Assembly: GCA_022969215.1 (NCBI GenBank)
Contig: JALJPA010000005.1
Coordinates: forward strand, 1 to 51,006
Origin: Colwellia sp.
Lineage (GTDB): Bacteria > Pseudomonadota > Gammaproteobacteria > Enterobacterales > Alteromonadaceae
Direction of reading: 5' to 3'
Length of the DNA stretch: 51,006 bases
Shown here: positions 26,056 through 35,615 of the stretch, piece after piece
Layout: each line of letters begins with the position of its first letter
Position numbering within the stretch: position 1 is the stretch's first letter
The notes under the pieces: model-generated
Told to the model about the DNA's origin: nothing
What the model saw: only the letters and a program-made list of their open reading frames with translations
Databases searched by the model: none
Translations under genes and position numbers: made by a program

Positions 26056-26700
26056 TTAGTTTATAAGGTCGTGACGATTGGCATATAAAACTATTTCGGC
26101 ATTATTGCTAAAACTCATTTTTTGTAAAATACGGGCGCGGTGAGTGGTAATGGTTTTGGCGCTAACGTTGAGCTTATCGGCAATGATATTTGGCCCTGAG
26201 CCTACGGCTAGCTCTAAAAACACTTGGTATTCACGGTCTGAAAGGGTTTCGTGCAAACAATCCATTTTATCATTTTGCACGCCTCGGCTAATATGGTTGG
26301 CTAATAACTCGGCTACTTCTGCGCTTAAATAACGCTTGCCCTTAGCTGCTATTTTAACCGCTTTTAGGATTTCTTCATCATCAGCATCTTTTGACAAATA
26401 ACCCGCTGCGCCACCATGAATAAGCCTTACCGCGTATTGAGATTCAGGATAGGTGCTTAAAATAAGCACAGGTAATTTTGCTTTATCGGCTTTAATTAAT
26501 TTGAGTAACTCAACACCACTTCTATCGGGTAAACGAATGTCTAGTAGTACCAAATCCCAATCTTGTTGGCGGATCATCCTTAAGGCCGAAGCAGCGTCTG
26601 CGGCTTCACTTATGTCAACGGGAAAATCTGCTTCTTGCAGTATTTGTCTAATGCCTGCTCTGACAACAGAATGATCATCAACTAATAATATTCTCAACAT
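26056..26700 (-). CDS. NarL/FixJ-family response regulator
   Basis: A 214-residue regulator with an N-terminal receiver (MLRILLVDDHSVVRAG, acidic pair DD; phosphoacceptor Asp in LVLLDIRLPD; Lys in GYLSKDADDEE) and a C-terminal LuxR-type helix-turn-helix (LSDREYQVFLELAVG, IADKLNVSAKTITTHRARILQKM). The ATG at 26700 has GGAG eight bases upstream; a TTG eight codons earlier is less likely. It is the first gene of a two-gene unit with the histidine kinase and is divergent from the TonB receptor gene. It is the best local candidate for the activator binding the 7-4-7 repeats. Confidence 0.92.
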   Translation of the reverse strand: MLRILLVDDHSVVRAGIRQILQEADFPVDISEAADAASALRMIRQQDWDLVLLDIRLPDRSGVELLKLIKADKAKLPVLILSTYPESQYAVRLIHGGAAGYLSKDADDEEILKAVKIAAKGKRYLSAEVAELLANHISRGVQNDKMDCLHETLSDREYQVFLELAVGSGPNIIADKLNVSAKTITTHRARILQKMSFSNNAEIVLYANRHDLIN

Positions 26701-27194
26701 ATCTACTACTCCAACTTGATACAACGAATAAGTTTTTATTGGCCTATTTACAGGTTTTAGCTAGTAAGTGCCATTTAAGGTGCGTACTTTACCTTTAATG
26801 GACATTTATTTGAGGGTTGTAGAAACTAGCTTATATAACTTAGTTTATTATATACAGGCTTGTAAATAGATATCTTTGTATTGTAAATTATTTACCTGCC
26901 TGTTTTTAAAGGGGTATAGGGTAATCCCTATAGCGTGTTACTAAAAACCTTACTGCTTGATGCCGGATACGCCGATAGAAAGAGTTTTTCTCAAAGCGCA
27001 TTGTATAAACAGAAATCAAAAGAACGCATTAAGAAGTTCAACTTACGATTTCGAAAGGAAGGCCAAACGGAGTTTGATGCAAATGGTAATAATAAGCCAA
27101 AATCGGCAATGTTGATTTATGGATATTACCTTGCGTAAGTACAGTTATGTACAAGGTTTTCAACAAACAAAACATGCTTGGGAATAATACTAAT
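26701..27194. other. Divergent promoter region between response regulator and TonB receptor genes
   Basis: A 494-base gap. It holds the perfect 7-4-7 repeat (26915-26932) and the block CCGGATACGCCGATA (26963-26977). An open frame at 26935-27138 overlaps these sites, has no ribosome binding site and no recognisable product, and is not called. The long leader from these sites to the receptor gene (over 200 bases) holds nothing else that can be named. Confidence 0.55.
26915..26932 (+). promoter_or_regulatory. Perfect 7-4-7 inverted repeat upstream of the TonB receptor (site A)
   Basis: TATAGGG-TAAT-CCCTATA, a perfect inverted repeat. Exactly 30 bases later comes CCGGATACGCCGATA (26963-26977), the same block at the same distance as upstream of the sulfatase gene. 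If a -10 element lies just before that block, the repeat is centred near -42 to -45, the usual place of an activator that replaces the -35 element. Confidence 0.7.
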
Positions 27195-29948
27195 ATGAAT
27201 AATAATATAATAAATTGTAGAAAAAATAGAGTCGCTTCAGCAGTAACTATTGCGTTAATGCCAATTGTCTTAAGTGCCAGTTTAACGGCTAGTTTTAGTG
27301 CTTTTTCTGCTGAAAGCAGTGACGAAGCTTCAATAGCGAAAAAGAAAAATAAAGAAATTGAAGTGATCGAAGTCACCAGTTATCGCGATAGTATCACCAG
27401 TTCTTTAAATGCCAAACGTAATGCCAACTCAGTGGTTGATTCAATTACTGCAGATGATATTGGCAGTTTCCCTGACTCTAATGTTGCAGAGTCATTACAA
27501 CGTATTCCTGGTATCTCTATTACTCGCAGTTTAAGCGGTGATGGTGAAAGTGTCAGTATTCGTGGTTTCGGGCCAGGAAAAAACTTATCTTTAGTTAATG
27601 GTCAACAGCTTAGTAGTAGCTCATTTAACTTAGAAAATTCACTGAGCCGAGGATTTAACTATGGTCTGTTACCTTCAACCATAGTGCAACGTGCCGAAGT
27701 GCATAAATCTACCGAGGCTTATCTGCCTGAAGGTGGTGTTGGTGGTACGATAAATATTGTTACCCGTAAACCTTTAGCTCAAAATAAAGAACTGCTTGTG
27801 GTCGCTTCAGGCTCTGCTAGTTACAATACCCTATCAGAAGATACTGCACCAAAAGCCTCGGCATTAGTTAGTTGGAAACTGAATGATAAATTCGGCGCTT
27901 TAGTCAGTCTTGATTACTCAAATGTTGATACTAGGCGTGATGCAGTAGAAGTCTTAAATTATAAAAAACAAAGTTTTGTTACCGCAGATGGCAGTGAGTA
28001 CAACGATGTTTTAGTGCCCGGTGCTGTTGGTTCTGCTAACTTTAATCAAAACCGTGAACGCAAAACGGCCATGGTTAGTTTGCAGTATCAGCCAAGTGAT
28101 GCTATCGATATGAACTTTAATTACCTGACCAGCAATATGGAAGGTGATAACTTAAATACTAACCTGATCTCACTAAATCATGCCGGTTATTACAAACACG
28201 GCAAGCCAGGTACTGTGCTTGATGCAACACTGAATGAAACAACCAATACCATTACTAGTATTGATTATGCAGCACCTAAAAATGGTCGCGCTGGTTGGGC
28301 GTCGGCAATTCGCCGTGATGCAAAGTTGGCAAGTGAATCTTTTCAATATGATATTAAATGGTTAGGCGATAATTTAACCTTAAAAGCTGCTCTCGGTACT
28401 TCTAATTCTGCTGGTGGTGCTGGCGTTATTAAAAGCTCTAAAATTGCTTTGAGTGGTCCAACGACGGTGAGTATTGATGATGGCATTGGTTATGTACAAT
28501 ATCCGGATGTTAATACTGATGATTTAGGTAGCGCTACGGCTTGGGCTCATGGTTATGCAAGAAAAACCAGTGACAATGACAATAGTTATATTGCTTTAGA
28601 TGGCGAGTATTATTTAGATGATAACTTTATAACTTCAGTTATGTTGGGTGTGCGTTATACCGAAGCAACACAAGAGCAAAGGCACATTATTGCCAGTAAT
28701 GATTACCATAAAGATACCGCTGCCCATGACAGCCTACGTGGTCCTGCGAGTAATATTGGTGTGCTTAGCTCAACACCGGATGATTTTCTTAGTGGCCTTG
28801 GCGGTAACGCTATATCCAGCTATCAATTTATAGACCCTAGTTTACTCGATGGTTACGGTATTGTTTATACCGAACGTGCCCATCAAGGTAACTCTTATGA
28901 TGTTACTGAGGAAATAGCATCGGTTTATGCACAAGCAAACTTTGAACATGATTTTGATAACATGCTACTTCGAGGTAACTTTGGTTTACGTTACAGTGAC
29001 CAAAATACTGAAACATTTAACTTTTCAACTGATTTAAATTGGAAAAACCCCGACGATTTAGAAAAAATTAATAACTTTGATTTTGACTTTGTTCAAATAG
29101 GTGAATCAAGCGGGTTCTTGCCTAGCGTTAACTTAATCTTAGATTTACAAAACGATTGGGTAGTACGTGGTGCCTATTCAACGGTAATTTCTCGCCCAGC
29201 TTATGAACAATTGGCCCAGCAACTATCGGTAAAAGATATTAAGGAAGAAGATCAAATTGATGGTGGCGCTACCCGTACCGCCAAAAAAGGTAATGCTGAC
29301 TTAGAAGCCTTTGAGGCCGATAAATATGACCTCTCTACTGAGTGGTATTACAGTGAAGGTTCAAGTGTCAGTATCGGTCTTTTTTATTATGATATTAAAA
29401 CCTTTGTTACCACCGAAGAATCGCTAGAAGATTTATTGGGTGATGGTGACTTATGGATTGTGACCCAACCAGTAAATAAAGACGGTGGCTCTGTTAAAGG
29501 TGTTGAAGTTGCGCTTTCTCATCAATTTACAAGTTTACCGGCACCGTTTGATGGCTTAGGTATTCAAGCAAACTATACTTATGTTGATAGCGATACCGAA
29601 GAAACCAACCCGTTAACCGGTGAGAAATTACCTTTAGCTGGCTTGTCTGAATCAACCTATAACGCAGTACTTTTCTATAGTACAGACCAATGGGATGCGC
29701 GTTTATCATATAACTATCGCGATGCGTATTATGAGCAAATTCAATTTACCTACCCTCGATTTAATGACTCAATTGCTCGTTTAACAGCGAAAGTTAAATA
29801 TAGCTTTGATAGTGGTTTAAGTTTATATCTGCAAGGCACTAACTTAACGGACCAACAAAACAAGCGTTATATTGGTGATGAATCTCGTCCATACCAAACA
29901 AGTGAAGTAGGGCGTAATGTTGTTGCCGGTTTTGACTTTGTCTTTTAG
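27195..29948 (+). CDS. TonB-dependent outer-membrane receptor
   Basis: A receptor of about 917 residues. It has a signal peptide (VTIALMPIVLSASLTASFSAFS), a TonB-box-like stretch (EIEVIEVTSYR), a plug domain (ADDIGSFPDSNVAESLQRIPGISI; SVSIRGFGPGKNLSLVNGQQ) and a long beta-barrel ending in AGFDFVF with the terminal Phe. It belongs to the type common in polysaccharide-using Alteromonadales and Xanthomonadales. It should import oligosaccharides released by the neighbouring enzymes. ATG 27195 is preferred because GGGA lies about 12 bases upstream and the signal follows soon; ATGs at 27147 and 27174 are possible. A strong terminator follows. Confidence 0.93.
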   Translation: MNNNIINCRKNRVASAVTIALMPIVLSASLTASFSAFSAESSDEASIAKKKNKEIEVIEVTSYRDSITSSLNAKRNANSVVDSITADDIGSFPDSNVAESLQRIPGISITRSLSGDGESVSIRGFGPGKNLSLVNGQQLSSSSFNLENSLSRGFNYGLLPSTIVQRAEVHKSTEAYLPEGGVGGTINIVTRKPLAQNKELLVVASGSASYNTLSEDTAPKASALVSWKLNDKFGALVSLDYSNVDTRRDAVEVLNYKKQSFVTADGSEYNDVLVPGAVGSANFNQNRERKTAMVSLQYQPSDAIDMNFNYLTSNMEGDNLNTNLISLNHAGYYKHGKPGTVLDATLNETTNTITSIDYAAPKNGRAGWASAIRRDAKLASESFQYDIKWLGDNLTLKAALGTSNSAGGAGVIKSSKIALSGPTTVSIDDGIGYVQYPDVNTDDLGSATAWAHGYARKTSDNDNSYIALDGEYYLDDNFITSVMLGVRYTEATQEQRHIIASNDYHKDTAAHDSLRGPASNIGVLSSTPDDFLSGLGGNAISSYQFIDPSLLDGYGIVYTERAHQGNSYDVTEEIASVYAQANFEHDFDNMLLRGNFGLRYSDQNTETFNFSTDLNWKNPDDLEKINNFDFDFVQIGESSGFLPSVNLILDLQNDWVVRGAYSTVISRPAYEQLAQQLSVKDIKEEDQIDGGATRTAKKGNADLEAFEADKYDLSTEWYYSEGSSVSIGLFYYDIKTFVTTEESLEDLLGDGDLWIVTQPVNKDGGSVKGVEVALSHQFTSLPAPFDGLGIQANYTYVDSDTEETNPLTGEKLPLAGLSESTYNAVLFYSTDQWDARLSYNYRDAYYEQIQFTYPRFNDSIARLTAKVKYSFDSGLSLYLQGTNLTDQQNKRYIGDESRPYQTSEVGRNVVAGFDFVF

Positions 29949-29975
29949 GTAGAACCATTCAGTTTCAATTGCTAT

Positions 29976-30008
29976 AAGCCATTGATTAAATTTAATCAAT
30001 GGCTTTTT
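29976..30008 (+). terminator. Terminator after the TonB receptor gene
   Basis: Two 15-base arms, AAGCCATTGATTAAA and TTTAATCAATGGCTT, form a perfect hairpin that runs into a T run. It separates the receptor from the LacI-type regulator gene. Confidence 0.88.
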
Positions 30009-30046
30009 AGGTTGTTGGTTAGTAATACTAAGACAAGGTAGAAGCT

Positions 30047-31051
30047 ATGAGAGTAACTATGATGGATGTTGCACAGTTAGCTGAAGTTTCATCTAAAACT
30101 GTATCTCGGGTCATTAATAAAGAACAATATGTTTGCCCATTCAAAAAAGAAAGAGTGTGGCAAGCAATAAAAGAATTAAATTACCACCCCAGTGTGACCG
30201 CGCGTCAACTGTGTGGTGCTCCCTCATCAATAGGCTTTGTTTATGATAATCCAAATAGTCATTACATTATTGAATGTCAAAAGGGTATCTTAGAGATATG
30301 TTTGCAAGAGGGCTTGGAGTTATTTATTCGTCCTTGCCAAGCCTCATCGACCACGATCTGTGAAGACATTATCGCTATGGTTCGGCGCAGTCAGATGGCG
30401 GGTTTAGTGTTAACGCCACCTTTGTCCGAAATGCCAACGTTATTGACCAGGCTTGATGAAGAAAATATTTGTTACATTAAGATAATTTCAGGTAAAGCCT
30501 GTGATGATGATCGCACCATTTGCATAAATGATTTTAAAGCTGCAGCTGATCTTACCCAATACTTAATTGATTTAGGTCATAAAGATATTGCCTTTATCCA
30601 GGGAGATAAAGCTCATGGTTCAGCATTTCAAAGATTTTCTGGTTATTTAGCAAAACTTAATAAAAATAAAATATGTCCTAATGAAGATTTTATTTTAGAT
30701 GGAATATTTTCCTTTGAATCTGGTGTCGAAGGGGCTTTTCAGTTATTAACGGGTGATAATAAACCCACGGCTATATTTGCTTGTAACGACGAAATTGCTG
30801 CTGGATGCTTGTTTACCGCAGGTTTTATGGGTATATCAGTACCAGAGCAACTGTCTATTGTTGGCTTTGAAGATAGCCCTTTTTCACGACAAACCCTACC
30901 AGGCTTGACTACCGCGAAGCAGTCAACCGAGCTAGTAGCAAAAACTGCGACACAATTATTAATTTCCCTAATCCGAAAAAATACTAAACCTCAATCTAAA
31001 GTATTTACTCCTGAGTTGGTTGTTAGGGATTCTGCTTGCCCAGTTAACTGA
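30047..31051 (+). CDS. LacI-family transcriptional regulator
   Basis: A 334-residue LacI/GalR-type regulator. The helix-turn-helix is at residues 3-25 (TMMDVAQLAEVSSKTVSRVINK), followed by the hinge (LNYHPSVTARQL) and a periplasmic-binding-like effector domain (DLGHKDIAFIQGD, ACNDEIAAGC, IVGFEDSPFSRQTLPGLTT). An AAGGTAG ribosome binding site precedes the ATG. It lies between the TonB receptor and GH20 genes and probably responds to an amino sugar or oligosaccharide of this locus. No palindrome typical of LacI operators with clear repetition was found nearby, so its targets are unknown. Confidence 0.9.
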   Translation: MRVTMMDVAQLAEVSSKTVSRVINKEQYVCPFKKERVWQAIKELNYHPSVTARQLCGAPSSIGFVYDNPNSHYIIECQKGILEICLQEGLELFIRPCQASSTTICEDIIAMVRRSQMAGLVLTPPLSEMPTLLTRLDEENICYIKIISGKACDDDRTICINDFKAAADLTQYLIDLGHKDIAFIQGDKAHGSAFQRFSGYLAKLNKNKICPNEDFILDGIFSFESGVEGAFQLLTGDNKPTAIFACNDEIAAGCLFTAGFMGISVPEQLSIVGFEDSPFSRQTLPGLTTAKQSTELVAKTATQLLISLIRKNTKPQSKVFTPELVVRDSACPVN

Positions 31052-31184
31052 ATTATTAGTTAGCACTTTTATCATTGATTAACTTTAAAAGTGCGAAATT
31101 CAAGCTTGCTTAAATCATTCGTTTTAGTATGCAGAGAAGCAATGAGTATTGTTGTTATGAAAAACGGGTAAGTACTAGTCAGCA

Positions 31185-31207
31185 GATAAGGAATCCCCTA
31201 TATAGGG
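31185..31207 (+). promoter_or_regulatory. 7-4-7 type site upstream of the GH20 gene (site B)
   Basis: GATAAGG-AATC-CCCTATA (31185-31202), overlapping a perfect 12-bp palindrome CCCTATATAGGG (31196-31207). At the same 30-base distance as in sites A and D comes AACGATGCGCGAGCA, which keeps the core GATRCGC. An AATAAT stretch precedes that core. The GH20 ATG lies 92 bases after the site. Confidence 0.6.
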
Positions 31208-31293
31208 CAAAGTATTACTGTGATTCAATAATAACGATGCGCGAGCAATTTTAATATTGCTTTCACGAAAACTACTGGTAAGGTTAAAAATAT

Positions 31294-32994
31294 ATGCAAA
31301 TCTCTTATAAAGCATTCATTGTTTTACTGTTAAGTCTATTGGTGCTCTCTAGCTGTGATGATTATGGTAACAACAAAAAAAACATTAATAGTAATCAGAA
31401 TAAGCTTTCAACAGTAACAACATCTACGGCTAAGCTAAGCAGCGTAGATTACAGCAATATCATTCCCCTTCCTGTGGAAGCACAACAAGGCACTGGTTAT
31501 TTTGTTTTAGCTAATACCAAGCAAATATTCATTAGTGCTAGCCAACCTAAGTTAATTGCCGTAGCGAATCAGCTAACAACAGCAATATCGAGCGTTGTTG
31601 AACAGTCAATTGAAATTAATGTTATCAGCGGACAGAAGCTGCTTGATATAAATTTATCAAAATTTTCTGCTGAAAAAAATCAAATTTCTTTATTGGTAGA
31701 TAGTGAATTAGCCGGTGGCCCAGAAGCTTATTCAATGGTTATTGAAGAACAGTTGGTGAGCATTGTCGGTGGCTCTGAGGCAGGTGTATTTCGAGGAATT
31801 CAAACCCTGAAACAGCTTTTACCCTTGGCAGATGATAATAAACTAGCGGTTCTTCAAACCGGTATTATTAATGACTACCCTCGTTTTGAGCATCGGGGTT
31901 TTATGTTAGATGTAGCAAGACATTTTTATACTGTAGATGAAGTGAAACAAGTAATTGATTACCTTGCCGCTTATAAATATAACGTCTTTCATTTTCACTT
32001 AACTGACGACCAAGGCTGGCGCATTGAAATTCCAAGTTGGCCAAAACTGACCGAAGTTGGCAGTAACTCTGCTGTTGGTCAACAAAGCTGTGAAAATTGT
32101 TTTTATAGCTTAGATGAATACCAAGAAATTGTTCAATATGCTGATGAACGTTTTATTACCTTAATTCCTGAAATTGATGTACCCGGTCATGTTAAAGCGG
32201 CGCTTGCTGCTTATCCGGATGAGCTTTATTGCGATGGCGATAAACCCGATTGGCCTTATACCGGCGTTGAAGTGCGTATTAGCTCGTTGTGTTTTTCTAA
32301 CCCTAAAATTTATGACTTCTTTGAAGATGTTGTTAGCGAAGTTGCTAAAAGAACGACCGGACAATATATCCATGTTGGCGGTGATGAAACCCCTAAATGG
32401 GTTAAACATCAAGACTATGCTGACTTTATGTTAAAAGCCAGTGACATCATTAGCAAACATGGCAAAACTCTGATTGGCTGGACTAATGATCTAGGCAGTG
32501 TTGATGGCTTAAGTAGTGATGTAGTAGGTCAGCATTGGAATAACAAAAATCACTGCTGTGAAAACACCGTAAATATGGCTAAAAGTGGTAATAAAATTGT
32601 TATGTCACCCGCCAATAAAACGTACTTAGATCTTAAATACGATAAAGACGCGCCAATTGGTTTGCATTGGGCAGGGTACAACAGTATTGAAAACTCTTAC
32701 AACTGGGATCCTGAGTTGATGATTGAAGGACTTACCGCTAAAAATATTATTGGTGTTGAAGCGGCGCTTTGGGGAGAAACAATTAAATCAATGAGTGATG
32801 CTCAATACATGATATTCCCTCGCTTATTAAGCTTGTCTGAAGTGGCGTGGTCACCACAAGAGCAACGCTCATGGTCAGCTTTTAGTAAACGATTAACACA
32901 GCAACTTGAAACTTTTGAGCAACAAGGTCTTAATTATCGACCGCTTGCAAAAGAAGTACTATTAAGCAAGCCAGCTACCAAGGGAAAAAGTTAA
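31294..32994 (+). CDS. GH20 beta-N-acetylhexosaminidase lipoprotein
   Basis: A 566-residue secreted GH20 enzyme. The signal ends in a lipobox (LLVLSSC), followed by a low-complexity Asn/Lys/Ser linker, the GH20b domain (about residues 50-190) and the TIM-barrel: HRGFMLDVARHFYTVDEVKQ, FHFHLTDDQGWRIEI, IDVPGHVKAAL, and the catalytic D364-E365 in HVGGDETP. Late tryptophans in GVEAALWGE and SLSEVAWSP also fit. It releases terminal GlcNAc or GalNAc from oligosaccharides, probably in the periplasm or at the surface. It has the shared promoter pattern, so it is likely induced together with the receptor and the first sulfatase. Confidence 0.95.
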   Translation: MQISYKAFIVLLLSLLVLSSCDDYGNNKKNINSNQNKLSTVTTSTAKLSSVDYSNIIPLPVEAQQGTGYFVLANTKQIFISASQPKLIAVANQLTTAISSVVEQSIEINVISGQKLLDINLSKFSAEKNQISLLVDSELAGGPEAYSMVIEEQLVSIVGGSEAGVFRGIQTLKQLLPLADDNKLAVLQTGIINDYPRFEHRGFMLDVARHFYTVDEVKQVIDYLAAYKYNVFHFHLTDDQGWRIEIPSWPKLTEVGSNSAVGQQSCENCFYSLDEYQEIVQYADERFITLIPEIDVPGHVKAALAAYPDELYCDGDKPDWPYTGVEVRISSLCFSNPKIYDFFEDVVSEVAKRTTGQYIHVGGDETPKWVKHQDYADFMLKASDIISKHGKTLIGWTNDLGSVDGLSSDVVGQHWNNKNHCCENTVNMAKSGNKIVMSPANKTYLDLKYDKDAPIGLHWAGYNSIENSYNWDPELMIEGLTAKNIIGVEAALWGETIKSMSDAQYMIFPRLLSLSEVAWSPQEQRSWSAFSKRLTQQLETFEQQGLNYRPLAKEVLLSKPATKGKS

Positions 32995-33718
32995 TACGAC
33001 AACATTTTTTGATTGCTGGTAGTCGGTAAATGATAGCTTATCAAAGGCGGTCTAAAGCAGAATAGCAATTAACTCAAGTAATTAACAAAGGTAAATGAGT
33101 AATATAATTTTCCTTTTTTTGTTCCGTTCGCCATGTAATGTTAGCAAGGATATTTTATCAAGGTTAGGAGGGCAATGATTAAAATGAACGACGTACTTAT
33201 GATTAGAAATTCTGCCATAGATGACTTTCGCGTAAAAACTAAATAGCACTCACTCGATTGGTCGGTGTTATTGCTTCTCTTCATCATACTTACGCTAATC
33301 GACCTCGAATCAGCTATTTTGGTTTTTATAAATAAAAACAATACCTTCTTGCTTTGGATACCCACCGCTATTACGTCGGCTACTTCAAATGCGGTCAACA
33401 TTAAATAGTATATCTGATCAAGTTCGAACTAGTCCCTTACCCTGATCCTTGTAGGTAAAAAAACACATTGAGTGATATTACACCACCCAATTTTTTGTGC
33501 TATCTTCTCGATCCAAAAAAAAGTAGGGCGTCAAAACGGAGTGAATATACCTTCATGATTACCTTATTTTTTTTGAATCGGTCAATTGTCTGTCGTTGAT
33601 AAAGTAATTTCTTTAACGAGAAAGCGCTAAAATTATAACCATTGACCAGTAAATTTTAGGAGGGTAAGCAAATAGCACTTATTACTCTAACTCAGGTTAT
33701 ACAAGAAACAGGTTACAA
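32995..33718. other. Gene-free stretch between GH20 and metallopeptidase genes
   Basis: A 724-base gap. In the plus strand a decayed-looking frame runs from about 33258 to 33404 (ASLHHTYANRPRISYFGFYK, stop, then YLLALDTHRYYVGYF); it looks protein-like but the family is not certain. The rest shows nothing recognisable except the promoter of the next gene and AGGAGG near 33658, too far from the ATG at 33719 to be its ribosome binding site. Confidence 0.4.
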
Positions 33719-35476
33719 ATGAATATACAAAGAACTATTTTAGCATTCTTATTGTTGGTGTTAACGCTAAGCACTTCTGCTTGTGGCGGCGGCGAAAAAA
33801 AATCAAATGATGACACCGCCACGGGTGTAGATGTGACTATCAGTGATAAACCCATCACCAATGCTGTTGATGGTCAGGCATATACTTACCGCGCTGATTT
33901 TGGTGACTGGAATAATAATACCGACGTTACGTTTACCATTAAAAACAAACCTGACTGGTTAAGCTTTAATGAAAAAAAAGGCGTTATTAGCGGTATTGCC
34001 AAGTCATTTATCAATATTCATAAAAATGTTGAATATGTCTATTTTGATATTGAAATTATTGCCACACTCAACGGCCAAGTGAAAAGCACTAAGCCGTTTA
34101 ACATCGTTATCACCAATGAAGCGGGTAAAATAGTCACTAAGCACATCGTCTTTAGTGCGACCTATGCAGACAGTGAAACGAGCATTAACCAAGCGGATAT
34201 CGACAAACATTATAACAGTGTTGCAGCTTATGTTAACTACTTGTCTAACGGCAAACACCAAGTCAAATTTGATGTTGTTCATTTAGCGCCGATGACAGTG
34301 TCGCGTGAAAAAATGAGAACTATCTCACTAAGTCAAACGGCTTTAAATTATGTTTATCTAGAGAATGCGGCTGATTTATCCAGAAACTGTGATCTAACGG
34401 TGATGATGCCCTTAGCACGCATTTGGTATGATGAGAATAAAGAAGGTCAATCAGTTAGCGCCGAGCCAGATTTTTCATTTACCGAAAAATTTGGCGATAC
34501 CAATACATGTCAATCTTTCTTCATAGGTACATTGGCTACCCATTACCTCAACATTCCTGAGAATATAAACATCGACGATTACCATAGCATGATCTTTACC
34601 TTCTATGATGACGAGATTTGGCACCAGCCTTTTGCTAGCAATTTCGACCAGGGCTTTAACGTTAAGCAAGGTGATAAAGGGCTAGACGGCTATCATTACG
34701 CCACAACGAATATGAATGACGATGATTTTAATGAAGCGCTTTATCTCGACATAGATTCTACCGATAGGACGTGGGCTGAACTCGAGATACTCCGTGACAA
34801 TCCCAAGATTATGTCTGAGTTCTATACTCAAGCGCAGGTAGCACTGACATCAAGTGAAAAGAGCACGGCACATGAGATTTTTCACCTACTGGGGGTTTTG
34901 AATCATGACGATGGCTTAACTCGATATGGTCTTGATAACAGTATTTTTAAAACGTTAGAAGCAAACTTGCAACAAGGTTATTGGGGGGCTGTTAATTATG
35001 GTGATCTATTTAGTATTATGGGCTCAAAAGCTTTTAGTATTGGTTTAGCACCATCATCACGAGAGCTTTTGGGTTGGGTAGATAGTAATAATATTCACAC
35101 TATTGATAGCAGCAGTGAGGCCGTCATTATTAATGACATGTACAGTACACAAGGGGCAACCCTTGCTAAAGTAAAAGTCGAAGGTGGTTATTTATACCTG
35201 AGTTATCATGCAGGTAATAGTTATGATGAAAGCCTTAAACATCCATTATTAGTCGAGCATAGCCAAGGTATTCAAATTCACTATACTGATGAAAGAACCC
35301 CAGAAAAAATGTCTGAGTATCCAACAAGCTCAACATTGCTAGACCCAGATGAAGATCTATTCAATGACAACTACGCGCTAAAAGCCGGTGAAAGTTACAC
35401 TATTTTTAATGTTGAAATAACCACTGTTTCGGTTGACGGCGTACAAGCGATTTTTGATGTGAAGTATATCAATTAG
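33719..35476 (+). CDS. Secreted lipoprotein with Ig-like domain and metzincin-like HExxH peptidase domain
   Basis: A 585-residue lipoprotein (LSTSAC lipobox). Residues about 38-140 resemble an Ig/cadherin-like putative-Ig domain (ITNAVDGQAYTYRADFGDW, PDWLSFNEKKGVISGI). A larger domain follows with H385-E-I-F-H389-L-L-G392-V-L-N-H396, a zinc-binding pattern close to metzincins (HExxHxxGxxH) but with one extra residue before the last histidine. A Met-turn-like SIMG with Met434 comes later, as in M6/M11-type peptidases. No known peptidase family can be named with confidence. Placed among sulfatases and hexosaminidases, it may cut the protein part of a glycoprotein or proteoglycan. Confidence 0.75.
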   Translation: MNIQRTILAFLLLVLTLSTSACGGGEKKSNDDTATGVDVTISDKPITNAVDGQAYTYRADFGDWNNNTDVTFTIKNKPDWLSFNEKKGVISGIAKSFINIHKNVEYVYFDIEIIATLNGQVKSTKPFNIVITNEAGKIVTKHIVFSATYADSETSINQADIDKHYNSVAAYVNYLSNGKHQVKFDVVHLAPMTVSREKMRTISLSQTALNYVYLENAADLSRNCDLTVMMPLARIWYDENKEGQSVSAEPDFSFTEKFGDTNTCQSFFIGTLATHYLNIPENINIDDYHSMIFTFYDDEIWHQPFASNFDQGFNVKQGDKGLDGYHYATTNMNDDDFNEALYLDIDSTDRTWAELEILRDNPKIMSEFYTQAQVALTSSEKSTAHEIFHLLGVLNHDDGLTRYGLDNSIFKTLEANLQQGYWGAVNYGDLFSIMGSKAFSIGLAPSSRELLGWVDSNNIHTIDSSSEAVIINDMYSTQGATLAKVKVEGGYLYLSYHAGNSYDESLKHPLLVEHSQGIQIHYTDERTPEKMSEYPTSSTLLDPDEDLFNDNYALKAGESYTIFNVEITTVSVDGVQAIFDVKYIN

Positions 35477-35615
35477 TAAATATTTTCACCGCAATGAGTT
35501 CATGAATACCAATCATCACCTTTAGCCGATTTATACTTTAGGTCAAAAAGCGTAATTAATATGATAAGTTTTTAATTTGGTGATGAGCCACAGGGGAACA
35601 AATAGCGCAATTAAC

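Noticed and set aside
26935-27138. A 67-codon open frame upstream of the TonB receptor gene (starts MLLKTLLLDAGYADRKSF)
   Set aside because: It overlaps the conserved promoter block, has no ribosome binding site and no known family; the similarity to the sulfatase promoter is at DNA level only.
32161-32434. Overlapping open frames on both strands inside the GH20 gene
   Set aside because: They are reading-frame shadows of the GH20 catalytic region, whose motifs are clear.
8655-33630. AGCGCT-centred short palindromes upstream of the aldo-keto reductase (about 8658), the LgoD-like gene (about 18455) and the metallopeptidase (about 33624) as LacI operators
   Set aside because: A 6-bp palindrome is expected about a dozen times in the window by chance, and the flanks do not agree.
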